Of a DNA stretch of 64,000 nt, positions 9,135 through 17,584 are shown one piece after another. Position 1 is the stretch's first letter; every line of letters starts with the position of its first letter. The notes under the pieces are model-generated. The model saw nothing but the letters and a program-made list of their open reading frames with translations, was not told the origin of the DNA and made no database searches. This stretch comes from Halomonas cerina (GTDB lineage Bacteria; Pseudomonadota; Gammaproteobacteria; Pseudomonadales; Halomonadaceae), in the NCBI RefSeq assembly GCF_014192215.1, contig NZ_JACHXP010000001.1:62001-126000 (forward strand), read 5' to 3'. A program made the position numbers and the translations under genes.

Positions 9135-9929
9135 TCAGCGGGTCTCGTTGAGCACGGCGTCGGGGAAGTGACGACGCAGGATACGGTTCTGGAAATCATC
9201 CACGAAACGGCTGTTGATGATCACGATGAACCGCTCGAAGGGTGCGCCGGGATCCTGCTGGGCGATGCCGTCCACGCTATGGAAGAGCCGGTCGTCCCGC
9301 AGGTGCAGGATATCGCCGGGCGCGAGGATGGCATCGGTGAGTCGGCGCGTACCGGCCTTGTCGGCATAGAGGTGGTTGTCGGCGCCGGCCACGTTTTCCC
9401 GGGTCACCACCATGATGCTCAGGGCCTTGCAGCCGTCGGCATGGATGCCCTGTCCCTGGAGGGGGTCGACCCGACCCTCGCCCCGGACACCGGTGATCTG
9501 CATCAGGATCGGTTCGTTAGCCTGAAGCTCCCACAGCCGCGCCCAGGCCTTCACGAAGGCCTTGACGTCGGGGCGTGCCAGAAAGGCATCGGTCAGGGGC
9601 GCGTAGTAGCGCAGCCGATCGGCCATGCTCTCGGCCTCATTGAAGGCGCCGCCCTGCGCCATGGGGCAGTGGCCCATGGCCTGCATCTCGCCCCTCTCGT
9701 CGAGGGCCAGCCAGGACATCCGCTTCCAGCGCCGGTTGACGTAGGGATCGCGGGGCAGGTCGGTAGTGGCGGCCTGCCAGGCCGCCAGGTCGAGGCGATC
9801 GCGTACGTCGGTCAAGGCCCAGTCCTGGCGCGACAGGGTATCAATGACCGCCGGAGACCAGTAGTCGACCAAGGGGCCGGCAGGCATGGTGGTACGATCG
9901 AAACCATGCTTTAAGGTGTCGAGTTTCAT
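9135..9929 (-). CDS. 2-oxoglutarate/Fe(II) dioxygenase family protein (PF10014-like)
   Basis: 264 residues from an ATG preceded by GGAGAAAACTC. A probable iron site is visible: H163 and D165 (GIHADG), distal H217 (RLFHSVD) and R233 (FERFIVI) for 2-oxoglutarate. This resembles the 2OG-Fe dioxygenase family typified by L-isoleucine 4-hydroxylase of Bacillus thuringiensis; members hydroxylate free aliphatic amino acids. The substrate here cannot be read from sequence. In a halophile, a hydroxylated amino acid as an osmolyte or signal is conceivable (inference). It stands alone on the minus strand, with a palindromic operator candidate upstream. Confidence 0.75.
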   Translation of the reverse strand: MKLDTLKHGFDRTTMPAGPLVDYWSPAVIDTLSRQDWALTDVRDRLDLAAWQAATTDLPRDPYVNRRWKRMSWLALDERGEMQAMGHCPMAQGGAFNEAESMADRLRYYAPLTDAFLARPDVKAFVKAWARLWELQANEPILMQITGVRGEGRVDPLQGQGIHADGCKALSIMVVTRENVAGADNHLYADKAGTRRLTDAILAPGDILHLRDDRLFHSVDGIAQQDPGAPFERFIVIINSRFVDDFQNRILRRHFPDAVLNETR

Positions 9930-9967
9930 GAGTTTTCTCCATTTTCGTAGTGGGCGGTAATGCCCTT

Positions 9968-9992
9968 TGTTGCTACAAATGAATGAGCAACA
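9968..9992. promoter_or_regulatory. Inverted repeat upstream of the dioxygenase gene
   Basis: TGTTGCT, an 11-base spacer, then AGCAACA: perfect 7-bp arms with T-N11-A geometry like LysR-type sites. It sits about 40-60 bases upstream of the dioxygenase ATG. No LysR gene is adjacent, so the binding protein is unknown. Confidence 0.45.
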
Positions 9993-10204
9993 GGTACGAA
10001 AGGAGGAGAATGGCAACGAAATGTCAAAGTGCGATGTGGCTCAGATCCCGTGGCGCATCATGTGATGGACGCGATAGCTCCGGTGAGGACACGTCATGCG
10101 CCGTGCGAGAGTGGCGACGATTCCGTGTAGGATGAGAACGCTAATATCGTGTGAAGGAAGATCATGAGGAATGAGACCGGCAGTGTGACGGGGAGGCAGC
10201 CGCC

Positions 10205-12031
10205 ATGATCGGCCGTAATTCGCGCGTTCAACGCTGGCTAACCCATCATCTGGGGTGGGTGCGCCGGTGGTCGTCACGGGAACCGCGTGAGGGCTGGCAC
10301 GACGATGTCGAACGGGTGCGTCGCCAGTATCTGGAGAGCGAGCAGCGCTTCCGCGCCCTGCTGGAGAGCCTGCCCAAGGTGGCCGTCCAGGGCTATGATC
10401 GCGATCGGCGCGTCATCTACTGGAACGAGGCTAGCACGCGACTCTATGGCTATTCCGCCGAGCAAGCCGAGGGCCATCTCCTCGAGGAGCTGATCATTCC
10501 TCATTTCATGCGGGAGGGGGTGATCGAGGCTCACCGTGCCTGGGTCCAGGAGGGCAGGGAGATTCCCGCAAGCGAGCTGGAGCTTCGCCATCGCAGCGGT
10601 GAGCTGGTGTCGGTCTTCTCGCACCATGTGATGCTCGGCGAGCATACCGAAGACCCCCTGATGTTCTGCGTCGATGTGGACCTCTCGGACCAGAAGCGCG
10701 CCCATCGGGACCTGGCCTTCGCCACCCGTTTCGATCACCTGACCCACCTGCCCAACCGGCAGACGTTCGAGGCGGAACTCGACGAGATGCTGGAGACCTG
10801 CCGGCGGCGGGGCAGCGGCCTGGCGGTGCTCTATCTCGACATCGACCACTTCGTGGAGATCAATGATGCCGTGGGCTATGAGCAGGGCGACTGGCTGCTG
10901 GTTGAGCTTTCACGGCGCCTGCGCCAAGAGCAGCGGGCCACCGACCTGTTGTCCCGGGTCTCCAGCGACGAGTTCGTGATGGCCTTCCCGGGGGTGGAAA
11001 AGGAGGCGCACATTGTGCGTCTGGCGGCCAAGGTACAGGAGGTATTCCAGACGCCATTCGTCGTCGACGGTGGCGAGCGGATGATCACCGCGAGCCTGGG
11101 GGCCAGTCGCTACCCCGACCATGGGGCCAGCGCCCGGGAGCTGATCCGCAATGCCGATGTGGCCAAGAACCGCGCGAAGCTCGATGGGCGCGGCAGTCTC
11201 CAGCTCTTCCAGCAGACCTTCCACGACGAACTGGTCCGTCAACACCGGCTGGCCGAACGCCTCGAACGTGCCATCGACAAGCGGGAGCTGAGCCTGCATT
11301 ACCAGCCCCAGGTGTCGGCGGTCAGTGGCCGTATCGAGAACCTGGAGGCGCTGTTGCGATGGACCCCGGCGGACGGGCCGCCGGTATCTCCCGCGGAGTT
11401 CATCCCCCTGGCCGAGCGTTCGGGGCTGATCCATCGGCTGGGCGACTGGGTGATGGAGGAGGCATGCCGCCAGCAGGCGGCCTGGCGCGCCGCGGGTTTC
11501 ACCGAGTCACGCATCGACATCAATCTCTCCGGCCGCCAGGTATCCCGGGCGGACGTGCTCGAGCGCTTCGAGGCCTGTCTCGCGCGTCATGGCCTGGGGG
11601 CTCGTGATATCGGCATCGAGCTGACCGAGAACGTGCTTATCACGGCGGACAGCCGGATTCTCGAGGGACTCAGGCGTCTCTATCACCGGGGGGTGCGGAT
11701 CGCGATCGACGACTTCGGCACCGGTTACTCCTCGCTGAGCTATCTCAAGCACTTTCCTGTCACCGCGATCAAGATCGACCGCACCTTCGTACGGGATGCC
11801 CCGGGCCAGCCCGAGGACCGGGCCATCATGGAGGCCACGGTCTTCATCGGCCATCGCCTGGGGCTCGAGGTGGTGGCCGAGGGGGTCGAGAATGAGGAGC
11901 AGCTCACCCTGATCCGCGAGATGCACTGCGACCTGGTGCAGGGCTATTACTTCTTCCGTCCGATGCCGGCCTTTGACATCGAGCGTCTGCTGGTCGGACT
12001 GGTGACGACGTCACCGGGGCTCTCCGGCTGA
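10205..12031 (+). CDS. PAS-GGDEF-EAL cyclic-di-GMP protein with degenerate GGDEF
   Basis: 608 residues. A PAS domain spans about 45-165, a GGDEF domain about 170-340 and an EAL domain about 345-600; no transmembrane segment is evident. The cyclase signature reads SSDEF (residues 253-257) instead of GGDEF, so cyclase activity is doubtful. The EAL domain keeps its catalytic set: EALLRW at 381, NLSGRQ, ELTE, DDFGTGYSSL, the KIDRTF lysine, EGVE and QGYYF. It is therefore probably a c-di-GMP phosphodiesterase whose GGDEF domain senses GTP or only scaffolds (inference). It is divergent from the dioxygenase and probably monocistronic. Confidence 0.9.
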   Translation: MIGRNSRVQRWLTHHLGWVRRWSSREPREGWHDDVERVRRQYLESEQRFRALLESLPKVAVQGYDRDRRVIYWNEASTRLYGYSAEQAEGHLLEELIIPHFMREGVIEAHRAWVQEGREIPASELELRHRSGELVSVFSHHVMLGEHTEDPLMFCVDVDLSDQKRAHRDLAFATRFDHLTHLPNRQTFEAELDEMLETCRRRGSGLAVLYLDIDHFVEINDAVGYEQGDWLLVELSRRLRQEQRATDLLSRVSSDEFVMAFPGVEKEAHIVRLAAKVQEVFQTPFVVDGGERMITASLGASRYPDHGASARELIRNADVAKNRAKLDGRGSLQLFQQTFHDELVRQHRLAERLERAIDKRELSLHYQPQVSAVSGRIENLEALLRWTPADGPPVSPAEFIPLAERSGLIHRLGDWVMEEACRQQAAWRAAGFTESRIDINLSGRQVSRADVLERFEACLARHGLGARDIGIELTENVLITADSRILEGLRRLYHRGVRIAIDDFGTGYSSLSYLKHFPVTAIKIDRTFVRDAPGQPEDRAIMEATVFIGHRLGLEVVAEGVENEEQLTLIREMHCDLVQGYYFFRPMPAFDIERLLVGLVTTSPGLSG

Positions 12032-12086
12032 GAGACGTGGCGCCTTGGCGTAGAATGCAGCGTCCCGTCTATCCATCGGAGGTCTC

Positions 12087-13436
12087 GTGACGCACGCCGA
12101 ACCCGACCCTCTTCCCCTTGGCCGCCGGCTCTGGCACCAGACCTGGCCCATGGCCATCGGGGTACTGGCCCTGCTGGGGTTCCAACTGGTCGACAGCGCC
12201 TTCATCGCACGGCTGGGAACCGCACCGCTGGCGGCCCAGTCGTTCACCTTCCCGCTGTCGTTTCTGATCATCGGTATCCAGGTCGGCCTGGGCATCGCCA
12301 TCGCGGCCCTGGTCTCCCGGGCCCTGGGGGCGGGGGAGACGGCCCGGGTGCGCCGCCTGGGCAGTCTGGTCCTGCTGGTCGGCACCGCGACCATCGCGCT
12401 GCTGGCCGTGGCGCTGTGGGGGTGGCAGGCGCCGATCTTCACCCGCTTGGGGGCCGATGCTGCCGGTCGTGAGCTGATCCGTGACTACTGGGGGCCTCAG
12501 CTACTGGCCGCCTGGCTGGGCGCCGTGCTCTATTTCGGCTATAGCCTGTTTCGCGCGCACGGCAACACACGCCTGCCCGGCAGCCTGATGGTTGCTACCA
12601 GCCTGATCAACCTGGTGCTGGACCCGCTGCTGATCTTCGGGGTCGGCGCCTGGCCGGGCCTTGGCCTGCCGGGGGCGGCCTGGGCCACCGTGCTGGCCTT
12701 CACCAGCGGGCTGGTGGTACTGGGCTGGCGCCTGGCGGGCACCGACTGGTTGGCGGTCTCGGGGCTCGGCCGTGAGGTGCGGGTCTCCTTGCGCCCCTTC
12801 GCGGGCATCGCCGGACCCGCCATGGTCAGCCAGTTGATGCCGCCACTGGCGGCCCTGCTGGCGATCTCGGTGGTGGCGCGGCTGGGGGAGCCGCAAGTGG
12901 CGGCCTGGGGGCTGGCGAGTCGTCTGGAGACGCTGTCGTTGATGGTGGTGTTGGCCCTGACCATGTCGTTGCCGCCCTGGCTGGGGCGCTGTTACGGCGC
13001 GGGTGACTGGGAGCAGGTGCATCGACTGATGCGCCTGGCCCTCGGCGTCGTGGTGGTCTGGCAGCTGGCCCTGGGGGGGGTGATGGCAGCCATGGCGCCC
13101 TGGGTGGCCCTGATGCTGTCGGGGACCCCCGAGGTGCAGGGTGAGCTGGCGGTGCTGATTCGCTTCCTGCTGCCGAGCTACGCGGCCCTCGGCGTCTGCA
13201 TGCTGGTAGTCTCCGCCGGCAATGCGCTGGGTTGGCCGCTGCGGGCCATGCTGATGTCCGGGGCGCGACTGTTCGTGTTCTATCTGCCCTGCCTGTGGCT
13301 GGGTGCCTGGCTCGGCGGGCTGACCGGGCTGGCGATGGGGGCGGCCCTGGGTAACCTGCTGGCTGGCATCACGGCCTGGCAGGTGCTGCGGCGTATCCTC
13401 GCCAGCCCGCGGCGATGTCCGGCGAAGACTGCCTAG
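12087..13436 (+). CDS. MATE family efflux transporter
   Basis: A 449-residue polytopic membrane protein with about 12 predicted helices arranged as two six-helix halves, the MATE fold (NorM/DinF branch) that exports drugs or metabolites with sodium or proton entry. Typical stretches are QLVDSAFIARLGTAPLAAQSF in helix 1, LINLVLDPLLIFG in the first half and AWGLASRLETLSLMVV in the second. GTG start with GGAGG 4 bases upstream. The substrate is unknown. The gene ends in a T/A-rich region that leads to dadA. Confidence 0.9.
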   Translation: MTHAEPDPLPLGRRLWHQTWPMAIGVLALLGFQLVDSAFIARLGTAPLAAQSFTFPLSFLIIGIQVGLGIAIAALVSRALGAGETARVRRLGSLVLLVGTATIALLAVALWGWQAPIFTRLGADAAGRELIRDYWGPQLLAAWLGAVLYFGYSLFRAHGNTRLPGSLMVATSLINLVLDPLLIFGVGAWPGLGLPGAAWATVLAFTSGLVVLGWRLAGTDWLAVSGLGREVRVSLRPFAGIAGPAMVSQLMPPLAALLAISVVARLGEPQVAAWGLASRLETLSLMVVLALTMSLPPWLGRCYGAGDWEQVHRLMRLALGVVVVWQLALGGVMAAMAPWVALMLSGTPEVQGELAVLIRFLLPSYAALGVCMLVVSAGNALGWPLRAMLMSGARLFVFYLPCLWLGAWLGGLTGLAMGAALGNLLAGITAWQVLRRILASPRRCPAKTA

Positions 13437-13457
13437 TGGAATAAGCTTTTTAATAGC

Positions 13458-13475
13458 CATTTATTTTGATAAATG
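13458..13475. promoter_or_regulatory. AT-rich palindrome 1 upstream of dadA
   Basis: Perfect 7-bp arms CATTTAT and ATAAATG around TTTG. It lies in a roughly 100-base AT-rich island between the MATE gene and dadA, very unlike the surrounding GC-rich DNA. Candidate operator or UP-like element. Confidence 0.5.
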
Positions 13476-13504
13476 ACTAATTTTTCCTTAATAAAAAATA
13501 AATA

Positions 13505-13523
13505 TTATCATAATAAATGATAA
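13505..13523. promoter_or_regulatory. AT-rich palindrome 2 upstream of dadA
   Basis: Perfect 7-bp arms TTATCAT and ATGATAA around AATAA, in the same AT-rich island and about 100 bases before the dadA ATG. Its arms (ATGATAA) resemble palindrome 1 (ATAAATG) in composition but are not the same sequence. A regulator of D-amino-acid catabolism could bind here (inference). Confidence 0.5.
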
Positions 13524-13621
13524 ATATAGTGTCATTTTCTACTGCTTGATCCCTACACTGCCGGCGGCGCTTGGCGCTCGGTAGCAGACAACCATCGTTC
13601 AGCGGTCAAGGGGGGAGCAGC

Positions 13622-14881
13622 ATGAAGGTTCTGATTCTCGGTAGCGGCGTCGTCGGGGTCACCAGCGCATACTACCTGGCGCGCCAGGGCCATGAGGTGA
13701 CGGTGGTAGACCGCCAGCCGTCACCGGCCCTGGAGACCAGCTACGGCAATGCCGGTCAGGTCTCCTTCGGCTTCTCCTCGCCCTGGGCGGCACCGGGCAT
13801 CCCCCAGAAAGCCGTGAAGTGGATGTTCCAGGAGCATGCCCCCCTGAAGATCCAGCCCAAGATGGAGCCCGCCATGGCGCGCTTCATGATGCAGATGTTC
13901 GCCAACTGCAGCGCCGAGCGCTACGCGGTCAACAAGGAGCGCATGGTGCGCATCGCCGAGCATAGCCGGGCCTGCATCAATGCCCTGCGGGCGGAGACGG
14001 GGATTCGTTACGAGGATCGTCAGCGTGGCCTGTTGCAGCTATTTCGCCATGATAGCCAGGTCGAGGCGGTGGTCAAGGACATGCGTGTCCTCGAGCAGTG
14101 TGGCGTCAACCACAAGCTGCTCAACGGCGAGGAGATCACCAAGGTCGAGCCCGCGCTTGGCCGAGTGCCCGGCAAGTTCGTCGGGGGCCTGCACCTGCCC
14201 GACGACCAGACCGGCGACTGCTACCTGTTCACCCATCGCCTGGCGGACTACTGCCGTGAGCGGCTGGGTGTCACCTTCCGCTTCAATGTCGAGATTCAGC
14301 GACTCAAGCGCTCTGCCGGCAAGGTCGAGAGCGTACTGACGAGCGAAGGCGAGCTCACCGCCGATGCCTACGTGGTCTGTCTCGGCAGCTACTCGTCCTT
14401 CCTGGTCAAGGACCTGGACATCCGCCTGCCGATCTATCCGGTCAAGGGCTACAGCTTGACGGTGCCGGTGGTCGACGATGGGGGAGCGCCCCAGTCCACG
14501 GTGATGGATGAGACCTACAAGGTGGCGATTTCCCGCTTCGATGACCGGATCCGGGTCGGCGGTACCGCCGAGTTGGCTTCCTACAACCTGGCACTGCGCG
14601 AGAAGCGTCGGGCGACCATCAGCATGGTGGTCCGTGATGTCTTCCCGGAAGGCGGTGACGTGGCGAAGGCGGAGTTCTGGACCGGTCTGCGGCCCATGAC
14701 CCCCGACTCCACGCCGATCATCGGGGCCACCCGCCACGCTAACCTATGGCTCAACACCGGCCATGGCACCCTAGGCTGGACCATGAGCTGTGGCAGCGCC
14801 CAGTTGCTCGCCGACCTGATGGACGGCCGTCCGCCGGCCATCGACCCGCGTGGCCTCGACGTCTCCCGCTATGCCGCGTGA
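13622..14881 (+). CDS. dadA: D-amino acid dehydrogenase small subunit
   Basis: A membrane-associated FAD enzyme that oxidises D-amino acids, chiefly D-alanine, to 2-oxo acids and passes electrons to quinones. Start at [13 protein letters not shown] behind GGGGGAGCAGC. The FAD-binding Rossmann motif is at residues 4-32. Strong DadA landmarks are [17 protein letters not shown]-like text near residue 58, [28 protein letters not shown] and [15 protein letters not shown]. 419 residues fits the family (432 in E. coli). The alanine racemase gene dadX is not adjacent. Regulation probably involves the AT-rich palindromic leader. Confidence 0.94.
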   Translation: MKVLILGSGVVGVTSAYYLARQGHEVTVVDRQPSPALETSYGNAGQVSFGFSSPWAAPGIPQKAVKWMFQEHAPLKIQPKMEPAMARFMMQMFANCSAERYAVNKERMVRIAEHSRACINALRAETGIRYEDRQRGLLQLFRHDSQVEAVVKDMRVLEQCGVNHKLLNGEEITKVEPALGRVPGKFVGGLHLPDDQTGDCYLFTHRLADYCRERLGVTFRFNVEIQRLKRSAGKVESVLTSEGELTADAYVVCLGSYSSFLVKDLDIRLPIYPVKGYSLTVPVVDDGGAPQSTVMDETYKVAISRFDDRIRVGGTAELASYNLALREKRRATISMVVRDVFPEGGDVAKAEFWTGLRPMTPDSTPIIGATRHANLWLNTGHGTLGWTMSCGSAQLLADLMDGRPPAIDPRGLDVSRYAA

Positions 14882-15307
14882 AGGAGCAGGCCTTGGTGTA
14901 ACGAGCGGAACCTGGCGTGTCGGCGACAGCCTGGTCCTCAATTAGCAGGTTGTGTATCTTTAGCAACACATTAACTGACTGATTAATATGATATTTTTCT
15001 GTCCTTGATGAGTGGCGTCGATGAATTGCGACATTCCATGGGGTAGCGATTTCCCGCCGTGCCGGAATAGAAAACACTGTTTCTTTTTAAGATATTGTTT
15101 TTATTTGATTTATTTTCAGGTTGGCATGCCTTTCGCTGCAGTCGAGATGTCGCCTTGGTGATCTCGACCCAGGGCGTGGCGAGGCACCTCGCAATTTCTC
15201 GATGACCAGGAAGGGTTCTGGGCCATGGATGGGCCCGATCCACATGGATACAAGTCACTCTGGACACGCCGGGCCTGCGCCCGGTGTGGTTCAACCAAGG
15301 AGGCAGC
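14882..15307. other. Non-coding gap between dadA and the Ala-rich protein gene
   Basis: 426 bases with no convincing gene. The stretch 14940-15115 is AT-rich. Two structures are visible: an 8-bp inverted repeat GTCGAGAT/ATCTCGAC at 15141-15168 with a 12-base spacer, and GCGAGG-CA-CCTCGC at 15179-15192. The downstream part probably holds the promoter and a structured 5' leader of the next gene. A small RNA cannot be excluded. Confidence 0.5.
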
Positions 15308-15853
15308 ATGAAGCTGAAGACACTCGGGATCACTATCACCCTCGCGATGACGGGCCTGGGCGCCAATGCCATCATGGCCGACAGTGCCGGGGTCCAGGCA
15401 CAGACCGAGGCGGCGATCCAGGCGGAGGCCGCCGGTCATGAGGCCGGTGCCGATGCCGGCATGCATGCCGACGCCGGACTGGGTGCCGAGGCCGAGGGCA
15501 ACGCCGAGACTGATATGGGCGCGAATGCCCAGACCGAGCAGGGTGCTGCCGCCGATGGTCAGCTCACTTCCGGGACCGCCGCCTCCGCGGGCACCGAGGC
15601 GGGTCAACAGGCCGGTGGCCAGCTGGATGCGGCCGGTGACCAGGCGGCGAGTACCCTGGATCAGGCGAAGGACAAGAGCGAGCAAGCCCTGGAATCGGCG
15701 GAAGGTACGGCCGAACAGGCGCTTGAGTCCACCACCGGAACGGCCGAGCAAGCCCTTGGCCACACCACCGAAACCGCAGGTGATCTGGTGGGGTCGGCCG
15801 ATGCGGACGCGAGCCTCTCCGGCTCCGCCGAGGGGGAGGCCAGCCTGAATTGA
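15308..15853 (+). CDS. Exported Ala/Glu/Gly-rich low-complexity protein (LEA-like repeats)
   Basis: 181 residues; start chosen at MKLKTLGITI after the GGAGGCAGC ribosome site. A signal peptide ends near residue 24 (IMA/DSAG). The mature protein is almost entirely Ala, Gly, Glu, Gln, Thr and Asp, with no Cys, Trp or Phe. The last 80 residues hold imperfect helical repeats (SEQALESAEG, AEQALESTTG, AEQALGHTTE) of about 10-11 residues, like late-embryogenesis-abundant or YtxH-type proteins. I do not recognise a defined family. A periplasmic protectant against osmotic or drying stress is a reasonable guess. It is flanked by its own leader and terminator. Confidence 0.75.
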   Translation: MKLKTLGITITLAMTGLGANAIMADSAGVQAQTEAAIQAEAAGHEAGADAGMHADAGLGAEAEGNAETDMGANAQTEQGAAADGQLTSGTAASAGTEAGQQAGGQLDAAGDQAASTLDQAKDKSEQALESAEGTAEQALESTTGTAEQALGHTTETAGDLVGSADADASLSGSAEGEASLN

Positions 15854-15860
15854 GCCTGCC

Positions 15861-15884
15861 CGTGGCGGCGCTTACGCCGCCACG
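15861..15884 (+). terminator. Hairpin after the Ala-rich protein gene
   Basis: Perfect 10-bp stem CGTGGCGGCG/CGCCGCCACG with loop CTTA, 7 bases after the stop. No strong T-run follows, but the hairpin is very stable. Confidence 0.55.
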
Positions 15885-15933
15885 GCTTACGCTCTTGTTT
15901 CTTACCTCTTACCTCTGTTTACGGCATGCCGAC

Positions 15934-15959
15934 AAAGACGCCCGGGCCCGGGCGTCTTT
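15934..15959. terminator. Bidirectional terminator (26-bp perfect palindrome)
   Basis: A perfect palindrome with arms AAAGACGCCCGGG and its complement. It reads as GC-rich stem plus TTT on either strand. It sits between the plus-strand Ala-rich gene and the minus-strand phhC, as expected of a shared terminator. Confidence 0.75.
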
Positions 15960-15980
15960 CTAGAGCAGGGGGGATTCGGC

Positions 15981-17168
15981 TCAGTTGACCGCGGCGATCG
16001 CCTGGGTCAGGTAGGGCAGGTTCTCGTGGGAGAAGCCGGCCACGTTGGCACGCCCCGAGCGCACCATGTAGATGCCGAACTCGTCGCGCAGGCGGTCGAC
16101 CTGCTCCGGCGTCAGGCCGGTGTAGGAGAACATGCCGCGCTGGTCGGCGACGCAGGCGTACTTCTGGTCGAGGCCGTAGGGCTTGAGGGCCTCGACGAAG
16201 TCACGACGCAGGGTGTTGATGCGATCCCGCATCTCGGTGAGCTCCTCGCGCCAGAGGGCAGCCAGCTCGGCGGACTGCAGGATCTCGCTGACGATGGCGC
16301 CGCCATGGGCCGGCGGGTTGGAGTAGTTCTCGCGGGCCACGATGGCGATCTGCGAGCGGACGTTCTCCATCTGCTCGTTGTCCTTCGCCACCATGATCAA
16401 ACAGCCGGTGCGTTCGCAGTAGATGCCGAAGTTCTTAGAGCAGGAACTGGTAATGATCACCTCGTTGAGGTTCTCGGCCATCAGGCGCACCCCGTAGGCG
16501 TCCTCGTCGAGGCCCTCACCGAAGCCCTGGTAGGCGAAGTCGATCAGTGGAAGCAAGTTGCGCGCCTTGACCACGTCCAGCACCTGTTGCCACTGCTCGC
16601 GGGAGAGATCGAAGCCGGTTGGATTGTGGCAGCAGGCGTGCAGCAGCACCACGTCGCCTTCCGGTATCTCCTTGAGGGCGGCCAGCATGCCATCGAAGTC
16701 CAGGCGGTTCTCGGCATCCACATAGGGATACTTGTTGAGCGTCAGCCCGGCAGCCGGGAAGATACCCAGATGGTTCGGCCAGGTCGGGTCGGACACCCAG
16801 ATGGCCTTGCCGGGCAGCTGATTGGCGATGAAATCCGCCGCCAGGCGCAGGGCGCCGGTGCCGCCGGGGGACTGGGTAGCGCTGGCACGCTTGGCCTCCA
16901 GTACCGGTGAGTCCTCGCCGAGCACCAACGGCAGGATCACCTCGCCGTAGGCCGGCGACCCATGGGAGCCGATGTAGGTCTTGGTGGTTTCGTTCTTGAG
17001 CAACAGGGCCTCTGCTTCCTTGACGGCGCGCATCACCGGGGTGTTGCCCTGAGCATCCTTGTAGACGCCGACACCGAGATCGACCTTCTGCGGGTTGGTA
17101 TCCTTCTTGAAGGCCTCGATCAGACCGAGGATGGCGTCCCCGGGAACCCGCTCAATTTTCTCGAACAT
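15981..17168 (-). CDS. phhC: Aromatic amino acid aminotransferase
   Basis: A class I PLP aminotransferase of the AspC/TyrB type, 395 residues. Landmarks are VDLGVGVYKDAQGNTPVM, HACCHNPTGFD, IDFAYQGFGEG and the PLP lysine in SCSKNFGIYCERTG, plus the substrate-carboxylate arginine in MVRSGRANVAG. By sequence alone it could act on aspartate or aromatics. As the third gene of phhA-phhB-phhC it most likely converts tyrosine or phenylalanine to the 2-oxo acid that feeds HppD. Its ATG directly follows the phhB TAA with no gap. Confidence 0.9.
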   Translation of the reverse strand: MFEKIERVPGDAILGLIEAFKKDTNPQKVDLGVGVYKDAQGNTPVMRAVKEAEALLLKNETTKTYIGSHGSPAYGEVILPLVLGEDSPVLEAKRASATQSPGGTGALRLAADFIANQLPGKAIWVSDPTWPNHLGIFPAAGLTLNKYPYVDAENRLDFDGMLAALKEIPEGDVVLLHACCHNPTGFDLSREQWQQVLDVVKARNLLPLIDFAYQGFGEGLDEDAYGVRLMAENLNEVIITSSCSKNFGIYCERTGCLIMVAKDNEQMENVRSQIAIVARENYSNPPAHGGAIVSEILQSAELAALWREELTEMRDRINTLRRDFVEALKPYGLDQKYACVADQRGMFSYTGLTPEQVDRLRDEFGIYMVRSGRANVAGFSHENLPYLTQAIAAVN

Positions 17169-17507
17169 TTATTTCGCTACCTCGTCGGTTCTGGCGGCAA
17201 GAATGAAATCGTTCTTGTGCAGGCCCTTCAGCTCGTGCGACCACCAGGTCACGGTGACCTTGCCCCATTCGGTCAACAGGGCCGGATGGTGACCGGCCTT
17301 TTCGGCGATCTCGCCGACGCGGTTGGTGAAGTCGAGGGCCTGCTTGAAGTTGCGGAACGCGAAGACCCGCTCGAGCTTCATGATGCCATCCTGCTCGATG
17401 ATCTGCCACTCGGGGATGTCGGCGTGCAGGGTCTCGATCTCGCTCTGAGTGGCGCGGGGCGCGTCGGCGCTACAGGCTTCGCATTGCAGTTCGGAAAGCT
17501 CGCTCAT
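17169..17507 (-). CDS. phhB: Pterin-4a-carbinolamine dehydratase
   Basis: 112 residues from an ATG preceded by GAGGAGTCATC. It dehydrates 4a-hydroxytetrahydropterin so that the pterin cofactor of PhhA can be recycled. The family core is visible: [26 protein letters not shown]-type text, where the GHHP histidines are catalytic, then [19 protein letters not shown]. The N-terminal [10 protein letters not shown]-like stretch is usual for bacterial PhhB. It lies between phhA and phhC in one operon. Confidence 0.96.
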   Translation of the reverse strand: MSELSELQCEACSADAPRATQSEIETLHADIPEWQIIEQDGIMKLERVFAFRNFKQALDFTNRVGEIAEKAGHHPALLTEWGKVTVTWWSHELKGLHKNDFILAARTDEVAK

Positions 17508-17584
17508 GATGACTCCTCGTTGTCGTTGGTCATGGGTCGTCGGGGTGAAGGGGGCAGGCGCAGGAGGCCCCGGCCGCCTTTGGT

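Noticed and set aside
10041-10277. A 78-codon minus-strand frame between the dioxygenase and the GGDEF-EAL gene
   Set aside because: It overlaps the start of the GGDEF-EAL gene, and its composition gives no support.
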